From: Chara braunii
Taxonomy: Eukaryota > Streptophyta > Charophyceae > Charales > Characeae
DNA: 37,418 nt
Assembly: GCA_003427395.1 (NCBI GenBank)
Contig: BFEA01000153.1
Location: 1,036,660-1,074,077, forward strand
Direction: 5' to 3'
Of the stretch, positions 10,498-19,639 are shown piece after piece. The notes under the pieces are model-generated. The model ran no database searches, was not told the DNA's origin, and saw nothing but the letters and a program-made list of their open reading frames with translations. Numbering within the stretch: the first letter of the stretch is position 1; every line of letters begins with the position of its first letter. The translations under genes and the position numbers were made by a program.

Positions 10498-11655
10498 ACT
10501 CGCCCCGATCAGATGGCACACTTGCACATCCACGTGTCAGCTCCTGAACATGCGTGGCCACGCTGATCGATGCGGGGCTCAATTCCACAACATTCCGTTG
10601 TCGCATAGAGCCCCGCATCCATCAGCGTGGCCACGCTTGTTCTGGACGTGACACGTGGACGTCTGAGTGTGCCATCTAATCGGGGCGAGTGATCGCCAAT
10701 GAAACACATGCATTCTTGTTCCCAAAACTCCTTCATCTCGCCCGGATCAGATGGCACACTCACACGTCCACATGTCAAGTCCTGAACATGTGTGGACGCG
10801 CTGATGGGTGCGGGGCTCTATTGGACAACATTCTGCTGCCGCATAGAACCTCACATCCATCAGGGTACGCACGCTTGTTCACGAACTGACACGTGGACGT
10901 TTGAGTGTGCCATCTGATCGGGGCGAGTGGTCGCCAATGGAACGAGATCCGCAAACGCACCCCGAGGTAAGTTCGGGAAAGAAACAGGCCAACGCATAAG
11001 ACGAACGAAATAGAGGCGCTGAAGACAAACTAACGACGGGGACGAAGATGGTAGTTGAACACGACGGCACACACGTCCACGTGTCAAGTCCTGATCATGC
11101 GTGGCCACGCTGATGGGTGCGGGGCTCTATTCGACAACATTCTGTTGCTGCATTGAGCCCCACATCCATCAGTGTGCCCACGCTAGTTCAAGACCTAACA
11201 CGTGGACCTGTGAGTGTGCCATCTAATCAGGGCGAGTGGTCGCGAATGGAACGAGATCCGCAAACGCACCTCGAGGTAAGTTCGGGAAAGAAACAGGCCA
11301 ACGCATAGGCCGAATGAAACAGAGGCACTGAAGAAAAACTAACGACGGGGACGAAGATGGTAGTTGAACACGACGGCACACATGTCCACGTGTCAAGTCC
11401 TGATCATGTGTGGCCACACTGATGGGTGCGGGGTTATATTCGACAACATTCTGTTGCCGCATAATGCCCCACATCCATCAGCGTGCCCACGCTTGTTCAG
11501 GACCTGCCACGTGGATGTCTGAGTGTGCCATCTGATCGGGGCGAGTGGTCGCCAATGGAACTAGATTCGCGAAAGCAGGCCGACGCAAAAAATGAACGAC
11601 ATAGAGGCATTGATAGAAAACTAACGACGGGGACGATGATAGTGGTGGAACACGA
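10498..11655. repeat. Tandem array of four foldback (inverted-repeat) elements, 309-bp period
   Basis: Four hairpin-forming blocks lie at 10498-10690, 10737-10927, 11066-11220 and 11375-11529. Each has arms that are imperfect reverse complements (ACTCGCCCCGATCAGATGG at the outer ends of the first, GGCACAC...CACGTG... inside) around a short GACAACATTCTGTTG loop. The matching motif CACGTCCA/CATGTCCA starts at 10763, 11072 and 11381, an exact 309-bp period for the last three. The first is 238 bp upstream of the second. The spacers (10932-11065, 11234-11374, 11548-11655) are near-identical copies. Every arm carries or nearly carries a CACGTG core. A foldback MITE amplified as a satellite is the simplest reading. 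Confidence 0.9.
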
Positions 11656-12060
11656 CGCTGTTGGTTCTGCCTCAATCGTTTGTCTGCGCTTGTCATTTAC
11701 GTTCGCAAACTTTGTGCGAGCAACACAGACAAGCGCAGTAAAACGAACGAGATAAAAGACAGAAAGAGAGATAAATAGATAGCAAGAGAGAGAGAGCGCG
11801 ACAGAGAGGCGATTTCCGCCTTCATCACACGGCCCAATCAACCTCACGATCAAATGGCCCCAAACGTCACCCCGATCACACATCGGACTCACGGAGAGAA
11901 ATCCCTGTTGGATGACACGACACTGCTCGTTCGCGGCGACTGAACCCAATGTAATCGCCACTGCGTGAATCCCGACTACAGATCGCGTACATGTGTGGGC
12001 ATTCTGACGGTCTACGCAAAACCAGCATGGCAGGACTTTTCAGGTCGTTGGAGATGGTGA
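11656..12060. other. No gene recognised
   Basis: Sequence after the foldback array, with a short GA-rich tract near 11760-11805. No motif or splice-consistent coding frame was recognised. Confidence 0.5.
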
Positions 12061-12570
12061 GAGAAAGAGAGACAGAGAGAGAGAGAGAGAGGGAGAGAGA
12101 CAGAGAAATAGAGAGAGAGCGAGAGAGNNNNNNNNNNNNNNNNNNNNNNNNNNNNNNNNNNNNNNNNNNNNNNNNNNNNNNNNNNNNNNNNNNNNNNNNN
12201 NNNNNNNNNNNNNNNNNNNNNNNNNNNNNNNNNNNNNNNNNNNNNNNNNNNNNNNNNNNNNNNNNNNNNNNNNNNNNNNNNNNNNNNNNNNNNNNNNNNN
12301 NNNNNNNNNNNNNNNNNNNNNNNNNNNNNNNNNNNNNNNNNNNNNNNNNNNNNNNNNNNNNNNNNNNNNNNNNNNNNNNNNNNNNNNNNNNNNNNNNNNN
12401 NNNNNNNNNNNNNNNNNNNNNNNNNNNNNNNNNNNNNNNNNNNNNNNNNNNNNNNNNNNNNNNNNNNNNNNNNNNNNNNNNNNNNNNNAAATAGAGAGAG
12501 AGAGGGGTGGAGTGAGACATAGAGAGATGAGAAAGGGAGATAGAATGAGAGAGAGAACGCACCTTTTCCT
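12061..12570. repeat. GA-rich microsatellite containing an assembly gap
   Basis: GA-rich sequence flanks a run of 361 Ns at 12128-12488. The gap lies inside the microsatellite, so the tract length is unknown. Any protein predicted across the Ns is meaningless. Confidence 0.95.
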
Positions 12571-12974
12571 TCCTTGATTTACAACTGTTGTTGGAAACAA
12601 TGGCCCCGGCGACTTGGCTGATGATCTCAAACCGCAATACGACGACGGGTGTCGCCAAGCGCGAAAAGGGAGGTGCCGACGCGTGAGAGGGCAAAACCGC
12701 GAATGGAGACGTGGGCAATTGCGACGCGAAGGAGATGGTGGGGCGAGGGATATGGCGACGAGGGAGAGAGAGAGAAGCGAGCTAGACGGTGGGGGAGACG
12801 GCGACGAGATGGCTGTGTCGCTGGCAAGGGCGGGTGGTCCGGGCGCGCGACGGGCATTTTCAGCCATGAAGGTTGGCGACACCTGCGATTACCTGATGCT
12901 TCGAGCAATTGCAATGCCCACCTGCAAATTCGCGGAATGGCGCCACCGTCATTCGAATGGCGAATACATCTGCG
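12571..12974. other. GC-rich stretch, no gene supported
   Basis: Open frames exist on both strands (for example plus 12614-13042) but are dominated by Arg/Gly/Glu from GA- and GC-rich DNA. No domain motif is visible. Confidence 0.45.
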
Positions 12975-13132
12975 TGGGGCCCAAAAAACGAAAGTGGGCG
13001 GGAAAAGTCACGCCGGATGACGTGTTTAAACCGTCGATATGACGGTAAAATCCGCGCGGGCCCCGATAATCAAAAGTGGGCAGAAAAGTTTGCGCCAGAT
13101 GATGCGTTGGAACTGTCGATAGCACGGTGAAA
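12975..13132. repeat. Two-copy tandem duplication, about 83 bp
   Basis: The block at 12975-13050 (GTGGGCGGGAAAAGT at 12992) recurs at about 13058-13132 (GTGGGCAGAAAAGTT at 13075). The copies share GTGGGC, CGCC[GA]GATGA and CGTCGATAT/TGTCGATAG segments. Confidence 0.8.
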
Positions 13133-13140
13133 AAAGGCCA

Positions 13141-13203
13141 GTCCTCTCGAAATCACGGCCCGCCCTCTCGCGACGGTTTCGGATCGGGCGATTTCGTGAG
13201 GAC
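13141..13203. repeat. Inverted repeat (hairpin)
   Basis: GTCCTCTCGAAATC at the left pairs with GATTTCGTGAGGAC at the right (one mismatch), and the pairing continues into CGGCCCG/CGGGCG. A second, weaker hairpin lies at about 13332-13377 (GCACCAAACGAATGGG against CCCATTCGCTGGTGTC). Confidence 0.65.
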
Positions 13204-13675
13204 GGTCCGTCAAAAAAGGGACCTCCTAATGTCACAGCCCCCGACGGGGCAGTCCGCCGTTACTGACCCTACGGTGGGCAGCTGAAGGGCCCCTCAAGCC
13301 CCACTCACTCCACTCACCGTTCTCCTGTCGGGCACCAAACGAATGGGGATGGCTGTCACACCCATTCGCTGGTGTCATTTCTTCTGTGTGCTGCCTTTGC
13401 GACGCGTCCGCCATCGCTCGAAGTCGCCGACATCATATCGCAGGCCCCTTGCATCCAGGTACTCGTTCTTCCAGCAATTGTCGACGGCGGGGGGCGCTAA
13501 CGAAAACGTCACGCGACTGTAGACCTTGCGCGTCGTCCCGTTCGCGTTGTGTTTTTCTTGTGTCGGCTGAAGGCATTTGTCGACTCGCAGATAAGTAAGA
13601 AGCCCACGCCCGCTGCTCGGCCCTTCACCATTTCAAGCCCCCACCTCTTCCCATTGCCCTTCCGCTCCTTCCACC

Positions 13676-14250
13676 GTGCACTGCCACCACGTGCTCCGCC
13701 AATCACGCGCGCACGATCTTGAGCGCACGACGCCCACCGATCACAACCACGGAAGACCCCATGCAGTGACACACACTGACGTCATCATCTTGCACATGAC
13801 GTCAGCGATGGGCAAAGGCTTGCGGCTTTCACAGTCATCGCCCTCGAGTCTTGGCGTCCTAAACATCGCTTGTTGGTGTCCTCAACATCGCTTGTTGGCG
13901 TCCTCAACGTTGCTTGTTGGCGTCCTCAACATCACCCTCGATTCTTGGCGCCCTCAAGTCTTGGCGTCCTCAACATCGTTTGTTGGTACACTTTCTTGGA
14001 CCCTGGCTCGCGGGTCGTCTTCCGCCTAGTCTACTCAGGATATCGCAATGCAGTCGGTCATGCGAGTCTTCTTCTACATCACCTCCTGCTTCGTCAATCA
14101 CGCACGAGTCGACATGCGTGCAATCTTGAGTCCACGATGTCCGCAGCTCACAACCACGAAAGTTCCCTTCCACTGACACACGCTGACATCACCATCTTGC
14201 GCATGCCGTCTGGAATTCGAAATGGCTTGCGGCTTTCGCAGTCAAGATCG
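13676..14250. repeat. Direct repeat pair flanking a minisatellite
   Basis: The block at about 13676-13845 is repeated, diverged, at about 14066-14250. Shared landmarks in order are AATCACGC, ATCTTGAG, CACAACCACG, TGACACAC, CTGAC[GA]TCA, CATCTTGC and GGCTTGCGGCTTTC. The offset is roughly 390 bp. The 22-bp minisatellite lies between them. Confidence 0.8.
13851..13990. repeat. 22-bp minisatellite, about 6 units
   Basis: Units beginning TTGG occur at 13851, 13873, 13895, 13917, 13945, 13961 and 13983. Spacing is 22 bp, apart from one 28+16 pair that together makes exactly two units. The consensus is TTGGCGTCCTCAACATCGCT. The long plus-strand open frame here is a by-product of the repeat. Confidence 0.92.
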
Positions 14251-14332
14251 TCGGATGCCTCCGACGACCGCATCTGACGCGTGGACGGAGTTTCATCGCA
14301 GTTGCTCCCTGGCATCCTCAAAATCGCGAGTT

Positions 14333-14482
14333 GTGATGACCGCTGCGATGACACAACATCCGATAGACGTCAACACCGGAGAGGTCATCTGAAAAAATGT
14401 GTGTCGATCGACTTTCAGATCCCGTCCATCCATCTCCGGTGTTGACGTCTATCGGATGATGTGTTATCGCAGCGCTCATCAC
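14333..14482. repeat. 150-bp inverted repeat, 50-bp arms 47/50 identical
   Basis: The left arm 14333-14382 is the reverse complement of the right arm 14433-14482 with only three mismatches. The inner 26 bp is perfect and includes CCGATAGACGTCAACACCGG. The 50-nt loop itself has a small inner pairing (ATCTGAAA at 14387 with TTTCAGAT at 14413). The structure would form a stable hairpin in RNA or a cruciform in DNA. It could be a small foldback element or a hairpin-RNA source. Confidence 0.93.
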
Positions 14483-15202
14483 ATCATCCCATGTCCCCGA
14501 TAGCTGGAAGCCTCACGACAAACGCGCACCTCCAACAGGAATCGCACGTGTCGCGCGCACAGCCAATTGTGGCAAAGCCACCCATCCACAACGTTCAACG
14601 ACGACCCGTTGCACACAACAGATACCCATGGCGAATCCGAAACATCCCTGATTACCGCCGATTCCGCGACATCCCACCACCAAGGGCCAACTTCGAGCTC
14701 GTTTCCGATCGACTCGGGGATTGAACATGTCCATCGCGGTTCTGGACGACATCAGGATCTTTTTCTTGTTGTCTTGAACGTTCCCTGTCTCATCGCCCAT
14801 TCTCGCACACGCAACTAGCAATGAGGAGCCGCCACGCAACCGGGCGCGAGACGCCGGACACACATCGGCAACATTTTGGATATGGAACTAGCGCTTACAA
14901 GTTCCATCGCGCCCATAAGAAAACGTCACAGCACCGCCACCCGTGCGGCAGCCCGTCCCTTCGCCACAATTCGTTTTGGGCGAACTCTGACGTGGACAAT
15001 CCTCACGACAATTACAGTCTCGAAATCTGAGCTGAATGAACGCACCAATGACCTCGTGGAACAATCAGCTCTCGATCCACGCCGATCACATTTCGATTCC
15101 AATTAATCGCAGCCGCGTGTTCCAGGGCAGCTTAGGGAGGCGTGCGCGGGATTGCAGCGGGAGTGAGAGAGTGTTGTTGGTGCCACTTGTTCCGGATGGA
15201 GT
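14483..15202. other. No gene recognised
   Basis: Moderately GC-rich sequence with only short open frames and no motif. I see nothing in it. Confidence 0.5.
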
Positions 15203-16351
15203 TCGGATTCATCCGAGCTCGGGATGAAGGCAATAGTAGATGTCATTTGCGATGTCAGTGGTCGGATGACTATGCCGCCTTACATCCGACCCATTGTTTT
15301 CACGCAACGTCTCCCCATCGAGAGTTTTGAGGCGACCCCCTGTCCATGACAACCCGCCACTCATGACTTTTGTCGGTGTTAATTGTCTCCCACGAGGGGT
15401 TATGCGATTCTGAGGCTGGACGTTATTGTTCCGCCTCTTTACGGAACGGGTGATGTAGTTCGGATGAGTCCGAACCACAACCCTCGGCTCGTGGGAAGTC
15501 TCAACGGGAACCGCATCCCTCCGATGTCTCTGTGGAAGGGACAACGACGCCACAGGGGATCGCTTTCAAAGTAAACATCTCCACAAATTATGACTGCGAT
15601 AGCTCCCCATCTGCTTTTGCCTTCGTTTGTAGCTCGGATGAATCCAAACCACAACCACAGACGACTGACGGACGACAGTCGTGGCTTTTGTCATTGTTTA
15701 TTTCTTCCGCACTGGGCAGTGCAACACTCACACAGGACTTATCAGTTCCGCGTCACTCCTAAACGTGTGATCTAGCTCGGATCAATCCGAACCACATCCC
15801 TCATCGCATCGGGAGTCCCGAGGTGAGTATCACGCCCAATGACAGAATGTCTCATCGGGAAAGGAAAACGGCGGCACGCGCCACGCGTCCTCAATGCAAC
15901 ATACAATAACCAAAGGTGGGCACTCATGGCGTTTGTTGTTGATTTTTTCTTCTGAGCGGCGAAATGTGAACATTTCGTAGGACGTCTGGGTATCGCAAGA
16001 CTGAAACCGTTTGTTGTCGTCCGGATTAATCCAAACCTCATAGCTCGACGACAATAGAGTCTGATTTGTCTGCCACAACGCGCAGGCGGGTCTCATGAAC
16101 TGGGGATGGCACTCTTGGCTTTTGTTTGAGTTGTTTTCTTGCACATGGGGCAGTAATGCAAACATTGCAAAGGACGTGTTGCTTCCTACTGGCTCCGCCT
16201 TCGATTCCAGGGGTGTCTCATCCTTCTACCACATCCCACCAAGTGAGGCGAGGACGCTGGGCGGTGGCTCGGATTAATCCGAGCCATGGATAGTCGCACG
16301 ACATCCCATTTAATGTCTATCTTTCCGGGGTGGTTGCTCGGATTGATCCGA
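15203..16351. repeat. Diverged repeats each carrying the palindrome
   Basis: Palindrome copies lie at 15203, 15460, 15634, 15777, 16021, 16269 and 16338. Between them a larger diverged unit recurs near 15680, 15915 and 16105. Its landmarks are TGGC[TG]TTTGT, TTTCTT, GGGCAGT[GA]/GCGGCGAA and A[GA]GAC[TG]T. The palindrome is therefore part of an old tandem repeat unit here. No coding frame is convincing. Confidence 0.65.
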
Positions 16352-16388
16352 ACCACGGATTGGTAGGCTTGGATGAGCTTCTGTCTAG

Positions 16389-16802
16389 GATTTCTATTGG
16401 CGGGTGGCTCGGATTAATGTAGATGCAGTTGTGCTTATGTCACGCAACTTGATGGTGCTTCAGGGTTCCAAGTTCAAGGCGGTCATGTCTCGCCCAAATG
16501 TAGATGGGCGGTCAAACTTGGTGAGAGCAGGTCAGGTAAGAATTTTTATGTCATTGTGGGATGATGTGGAAAAGAAAGTGTATGAAGTACGTGACTGTAT
16601 GGGGAATTCCTTAGCACGACGAGGAGGGTTTATCAAGATGAAACACATGTCCGTGTTTGCGGAGAATGCAACAGTCGACGAGCCGCAGATCCATGTGTAT
16701 GGATCATCTATGAATGCTATGTATGGCTTCCGTTCACGACCTCGTCCGCGGGAAAGCCCGTATGTCACAAGATACGGACGTGTGGTCAGACCTTGTGTTT
16801 AA
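16389..16802 (+). CDS. Hypothetical ORF, 137 codons, unknown
   Basis: The frame is open from 16389 (after TAG 16386-16388) to TAA at 16800-16802. The first ATG-like start is ambiguous; GTG at 16404 gives VARINVDAVVLMSRNLMVLQ, and the first ATG is at 16437. Composition is protein-like and not repeat-driven: GQVRIFMSLWDDVEKKVYEVRD, RRGGFIKMKHMSVFAENA, ending in YVTRYGRVVRP. No domain is recognised. The end resembles nothing I can name firmly. It begins at a partial palindrome copy (TCGGATTAAT at 16409) and ends 65 bp before a MITE. It may be a transposon-derived fragment. Confidence 0.35.
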   Translation, partial: DFYWRVARINVDAVVLMSRNLMVLQGSKFKAVMSRPNVDGRSNLVRAGQVRIFMSLWDDVEKKVYEVRDCMGNSLARRGGFIKMKHMSVFAENATVDEPQIHVYGSSMNAMYGFRSRPRPRESPYVTRYGRVVRPCV

Positions 16803-16866
16803 GGGAAAAGGAGACTCCCTCATGACGACTGAAGTTGACACCGGTGTTGTGGCATTTGAACTAGCA

Positions 16867-17281
16867 CTGCAGACCTGTGTAGCACACCGAACATGTTCGG
16901 AGCTTTTCCGAACGTCCGAACATGTTCGGGTGTTCAGCCGAACGCCACCCGAACATGTTCAGCCGAACGCCACCCGAACGTGTTCGGCCGAACATATTAA
17001 AAAAAGAAAAAAAAAAAAAAAAAAAAAAGTTTTTTAGTTTTTTATTTTTAACTCAAGTTTGGTTACGAATTTGACCATACCTCCAAGGCAAACGTTGTTT
17101 GTATTATTATTTTACATAACATATATTTTTTCTAGATTTTTTGCAGAACGTTGTTTTTTTTTGTTTTTTTTATAAATATTTTTATGTTCGCGTTCGGAGA
17201 GTTTCCGCACTCGTTCGCGTTCGGTCCCGAACGTTCGGGTTCGGTCACCGAACGCGAACACGATGCTTCACAGCTGCAGAC
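16867..17281. mobile_element. hAT-like non-autonomous element (MITE) with 8-bp target-site duplication
   Basis: CTGCAGAC at 16867-16874 is repeated exactly at 17274-17281, flanking a 399-bp element (16875-17273). Its ends are CTGTGTAGCA and TGCTTCACAG, which are inverted repeats of each other with 9 of 10 positions matching. Subterminal zones on both sides are packed with TTCGG/CCGAA repeats, including two copies of the palindrome CCGAACATGTTCGG (16887-16900, 16916-16929). The centre is AT-rich with a poly(A) tract near 17000. An 8-bp duplication, short imperfect termini and subterminal repeats fit the hAT superfamily. No transposase is encoded. Confidence 0.8.
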
Positions 17282-17550
17282 TTGCGAAGGTGACGTTCTA
17301 TAAGTATTTCGGATTCATCCAAATCATCAATCAGATACATGCGGGTGCACCCAACGTTGAACGCGATGCATGAAGGTTTCCCCAAGGACGATCCTTGGCC
17401 GAACAACAACCCGTCAGATTCGGTCTGTGCGACTCGCAAACAGCACACCGTCCAGTCTATTTTTTTGCACGCCTTCGACGCAAGCGAGGCTTCCAAACAG
17501 TCCACCGCCCTCTACATCGTCTGGCACTGCCATGTTTCGTAATTGTCTAC

Positions 17551-18070
17551 GATGGTTTTCAAATAGGACGCCATGAAATGTGGTGCCCGTGTCCATGGCC
17601 CACTGTGCAACAGCTGCTGCATGGCAGAAAGTGACGTGAGTGACGCCGGCCGAGGCTGCAATCATGCATGTCCAGCATGACATCTTGTGTCTCGGATTCA
17701 TCCGAAGTCGCCAGCTGCACAAGTGTTTTCATTCTCATCCTCGAAAAAGTTGTATGTTTCCTTAGACAACTACTGAAAGAAACTCCTATTTCCGTCAATA
17801 CGCTGCATACAGGCCGATGATCAACAACCGCGCAGAATACATAGCACGTCCCGATTGCAAAATCGTCGGGTCATTTTCTCGCGACGGCGAAGGCTCATGA
17901 TCACCCCCGGCGACGGCGACAATGGTTTTCGGATTGGATGCCATGAAATGTGGTTCCATTTCCGTAGCCCTCTGTGCAACAGCCGCTGCCAGGCCGAAAG
18001 TGACGCTGGCCGACGCTGCAATCTACCTTGTCCGGCATGTCATCTTGTGTCTCAGATCCATCCGAGCTTG
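17551..18070. repeat. Direct duplication ending in the palindrome
   Basis: The block at about 17551-17710 recurs at about 17921-18070 (offset about 370 narrowing to 360). Both start ATGGTTTTC, include GCCATGAAATGTGG, GTGCAACAGC and GAAAGTGACG, and end CATCTTGTGTCTC followed by a palindrome copy (17692; degenerate 18052). On the minus strand the first copy is open (17414-17722) but no family is recognised. Confidence 0.75.
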
Positions 18071-18159
18071 TTCCTTCTCGTCACTGAATAATCAGCACCT
18101 GCACACAACACAAAAACACTTCCCGATTGGAACATCGTGGGGTTATTGCGTTGTCGACT

Positions 18160-18685
18160 CCCACATGAGGATTACAGTGAACAGCGGCATGATGGCAGGT
18201 CCGCCTCTCCGATGTTGGTCTAAAGGTGGGTTGCGTCAAATCTGCTCTCAAAGATCCACACCGTAGAGGGGGGCCAGCAATCGATCACTGCTTTCTTGTA
18301 AAACATCATATGATGTGTCGATACAACTGACATTCAGAACTGATTGGTAAGCATCTGGTGCTACGCCAACAAGTTCGTCATGCGGCCGCGATATTCCCCC
18401 GCGATTGCTCATTTTGGGGTTCGCGCGTCTTGGACTCCCTCATGATGACTACAGTAAACAGCGGCAGGGTAGCAGGTCCCCTTCTCCGATATGGATCTCA
18501 CGGTGGAGTGCGAAACTCTGCTCTGAAAGATCTTGATCGGGAAAGGGGGCCAGCTATCAACCACTGCTTGATCATAAGACATCATATGATTTGTCCATTA
18601 GATCGACATTCAAAACAATTTGGTGAGCATCAGGTGCTACGCTAACAATTTTCGAACACGACCGCGAGATTCCCTAAGAGTGTTT
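18160..18685. repeat. 274-bp tandem duplication
   Basis: ATGAGGATTACAGT at 18165 matches ATGATGACTACAGT at 18439, and GGTGCTACGCCAACAA at 18357 matches GGTGCTACGCTAACAA at 18631. Both offsets are 274 bp. The copies are diverged, so the duplication is old. It abuts the transposase-like pseudogene. Confidence 0.85.
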
Positions 18686-18689
18686 TTGC

Positions 18690-19501
18690 CGCTCGAAAGC
18701 ACAGACCGCCGACTGTTTGGCAGTGCGAGAAGGTTGTCAATTTCTTACGACTTGCAAACGGAAGATGTGCGTGCAGGCATACTGTAACATTCTCGACATT
18801 TCTCGTAACACGTTCTATGTCTACAAAAGGATGTACGATAACGGTATTGTCGTTAGGAAGCATGGGCACTCGGACTTGTTTAAACCATCCGAAAAAGTCG
18901 TCACGATGCTTGCACTGTTGAAACGATTCATCGACGACCACGCCGATAGTATGCCGAATGACATGGTCTAGAAAAACGGAGTTTGTCGTCCTCGCCGTAG
19001 GATTCCTGCGGTATTCACAAAACGAGTAATTTACGAATCATTGCGCTCTGATATTTTGATGTGTCACTCGTAAGTTGTGTTGGAGTCGACTTTCTACGCT
19101 ATGTGGAGTAAGCACTTCTGGCACGTGAGTCTAGCTATGTCCAACACATTCACGATGTGCGCAAAATGTATATTCTACAAGCAGTTGCTAAGTCGAAGTA
19201 TGAGAGGGACTGTAAGAAATCCAAAGATAGGATGCGGAAACATCAAGAGCTGCAAGTCAACCACAGGCTAGACTATAGTCGCTACAAAATGAATTCCATC
19301 TTGCGGCAGTCCGAGTGTCTGTGCATCATTATCGACGGCATGGATCAAAAGAAAACTACCATACCGCATATACGACAGACTAACTACTCGAAGGACTTGC
19401 ACCACGAGAGGATGATGAAGACTGGTCTCACGACCGTTCTAGTCCATGGTCGGGATCCGTCTATATATGTTTACACATATTTTCCAACTGTTATTCGTTA
19501 A
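18690..19501 (+). pseudogene. Broken transposase-like gene with a DGMDQ motif
   Basis: The first frame reads through ILDISRNTFYVYKRMYDNGI, stops at TAG 18969-18971, continues with TKRVIYESLRSDIL, stops at TAA 19071-19073, and continues with ESTFYAMWSKHF and a C-A-K-C pair (19158-19169). All of that is one frame. A frameshift before about 19190 leads to a second frame with KYERDCKKSKDRMRKHQELQ, then CIIIDGMDQKKTTIPH (DGMDQ from 19334), TGLTTVLVHGR and a TAA at 19499-19501. The order helix-turn-helix-like start, STFY..W, CxxC, Lys-rich helix, hydrophobic strand ending in DGMDQ.K...PH matches a family I have seen repeatedly in algal, oomycete and cnidarian repeats. I infer a DDE-type transposase, with the D of DGMDQ as first acidic residue. 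The C-terminal part is missing. Confidence 0.65.
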
Positions 19502-19639
19502 AATAGGATATTGTATTTTAAATTGGTAGTCGCAAGCTTTAAATTTCATGTTGAAATCACCATATTTTAGACTTAAATGGAACTTGGGATTACGAATATT
19601 GAACCCGATGATTGCAATTGACTGGCCATAAATCAAAAT

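Larger units (their letters stand above)
633..18065. repeat. Dispersed 14-bp palindrome family TCGGATNNATCCGA
   Basis: Nineteen exact copies start at 633, 2924, 2991, 3246, 3481, 8025, 8111, 8292, 8395, 8553, 8866, 9246, 9374, 9519, 15203, 15777, 16269, 16338 and 17692. Copies with one or two changes start at 3348, 8708, 9200, 9589, 15460, 15634, 16021, 17309 and 18052. The two central bases vary freely (GC, GA, TC, TA, AG, AC, CA, TG). The base before is almost always a pyrimidine and the base after almost always a purine, giving YTCGGATNNATCCGAR. The copy at 16267-16286 extends to a perfect 20-bp palindrome. Some copies lie in the decayed coding linker (2.9-3.5 kb) and others in non-coding repeats. 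None is seen after 18.1 kb. Confidence 0.9.

Noticed and set aside
10498-11655. CRISPR-like array of repeats and spacers
   Set aside because: Units are 309 bp, internally inverted, with near-identical spacers, in eukaryotic DNA.
11876-12882. Proteins of about 280 residues spanning the N gap
   Set aside because: The middle is undetermined sequence and the ends are GA-repeat translation; no evidence of a gene.
13870-14277. 135-codon plus-strand ORF
   Set aside because: Its first part is the 22-bp minisatellite read in frame and the rest is a duplicated non-coding block.
633-18065. Reading GGATTAATCC copies as homeodomain sites
   Set aside because: The central dinucleotide is not conserved as TA (GC, GA, AG and others are equally common), so the conserved unit is the TCGGAT/ATCCGA pair, not TAATCC.
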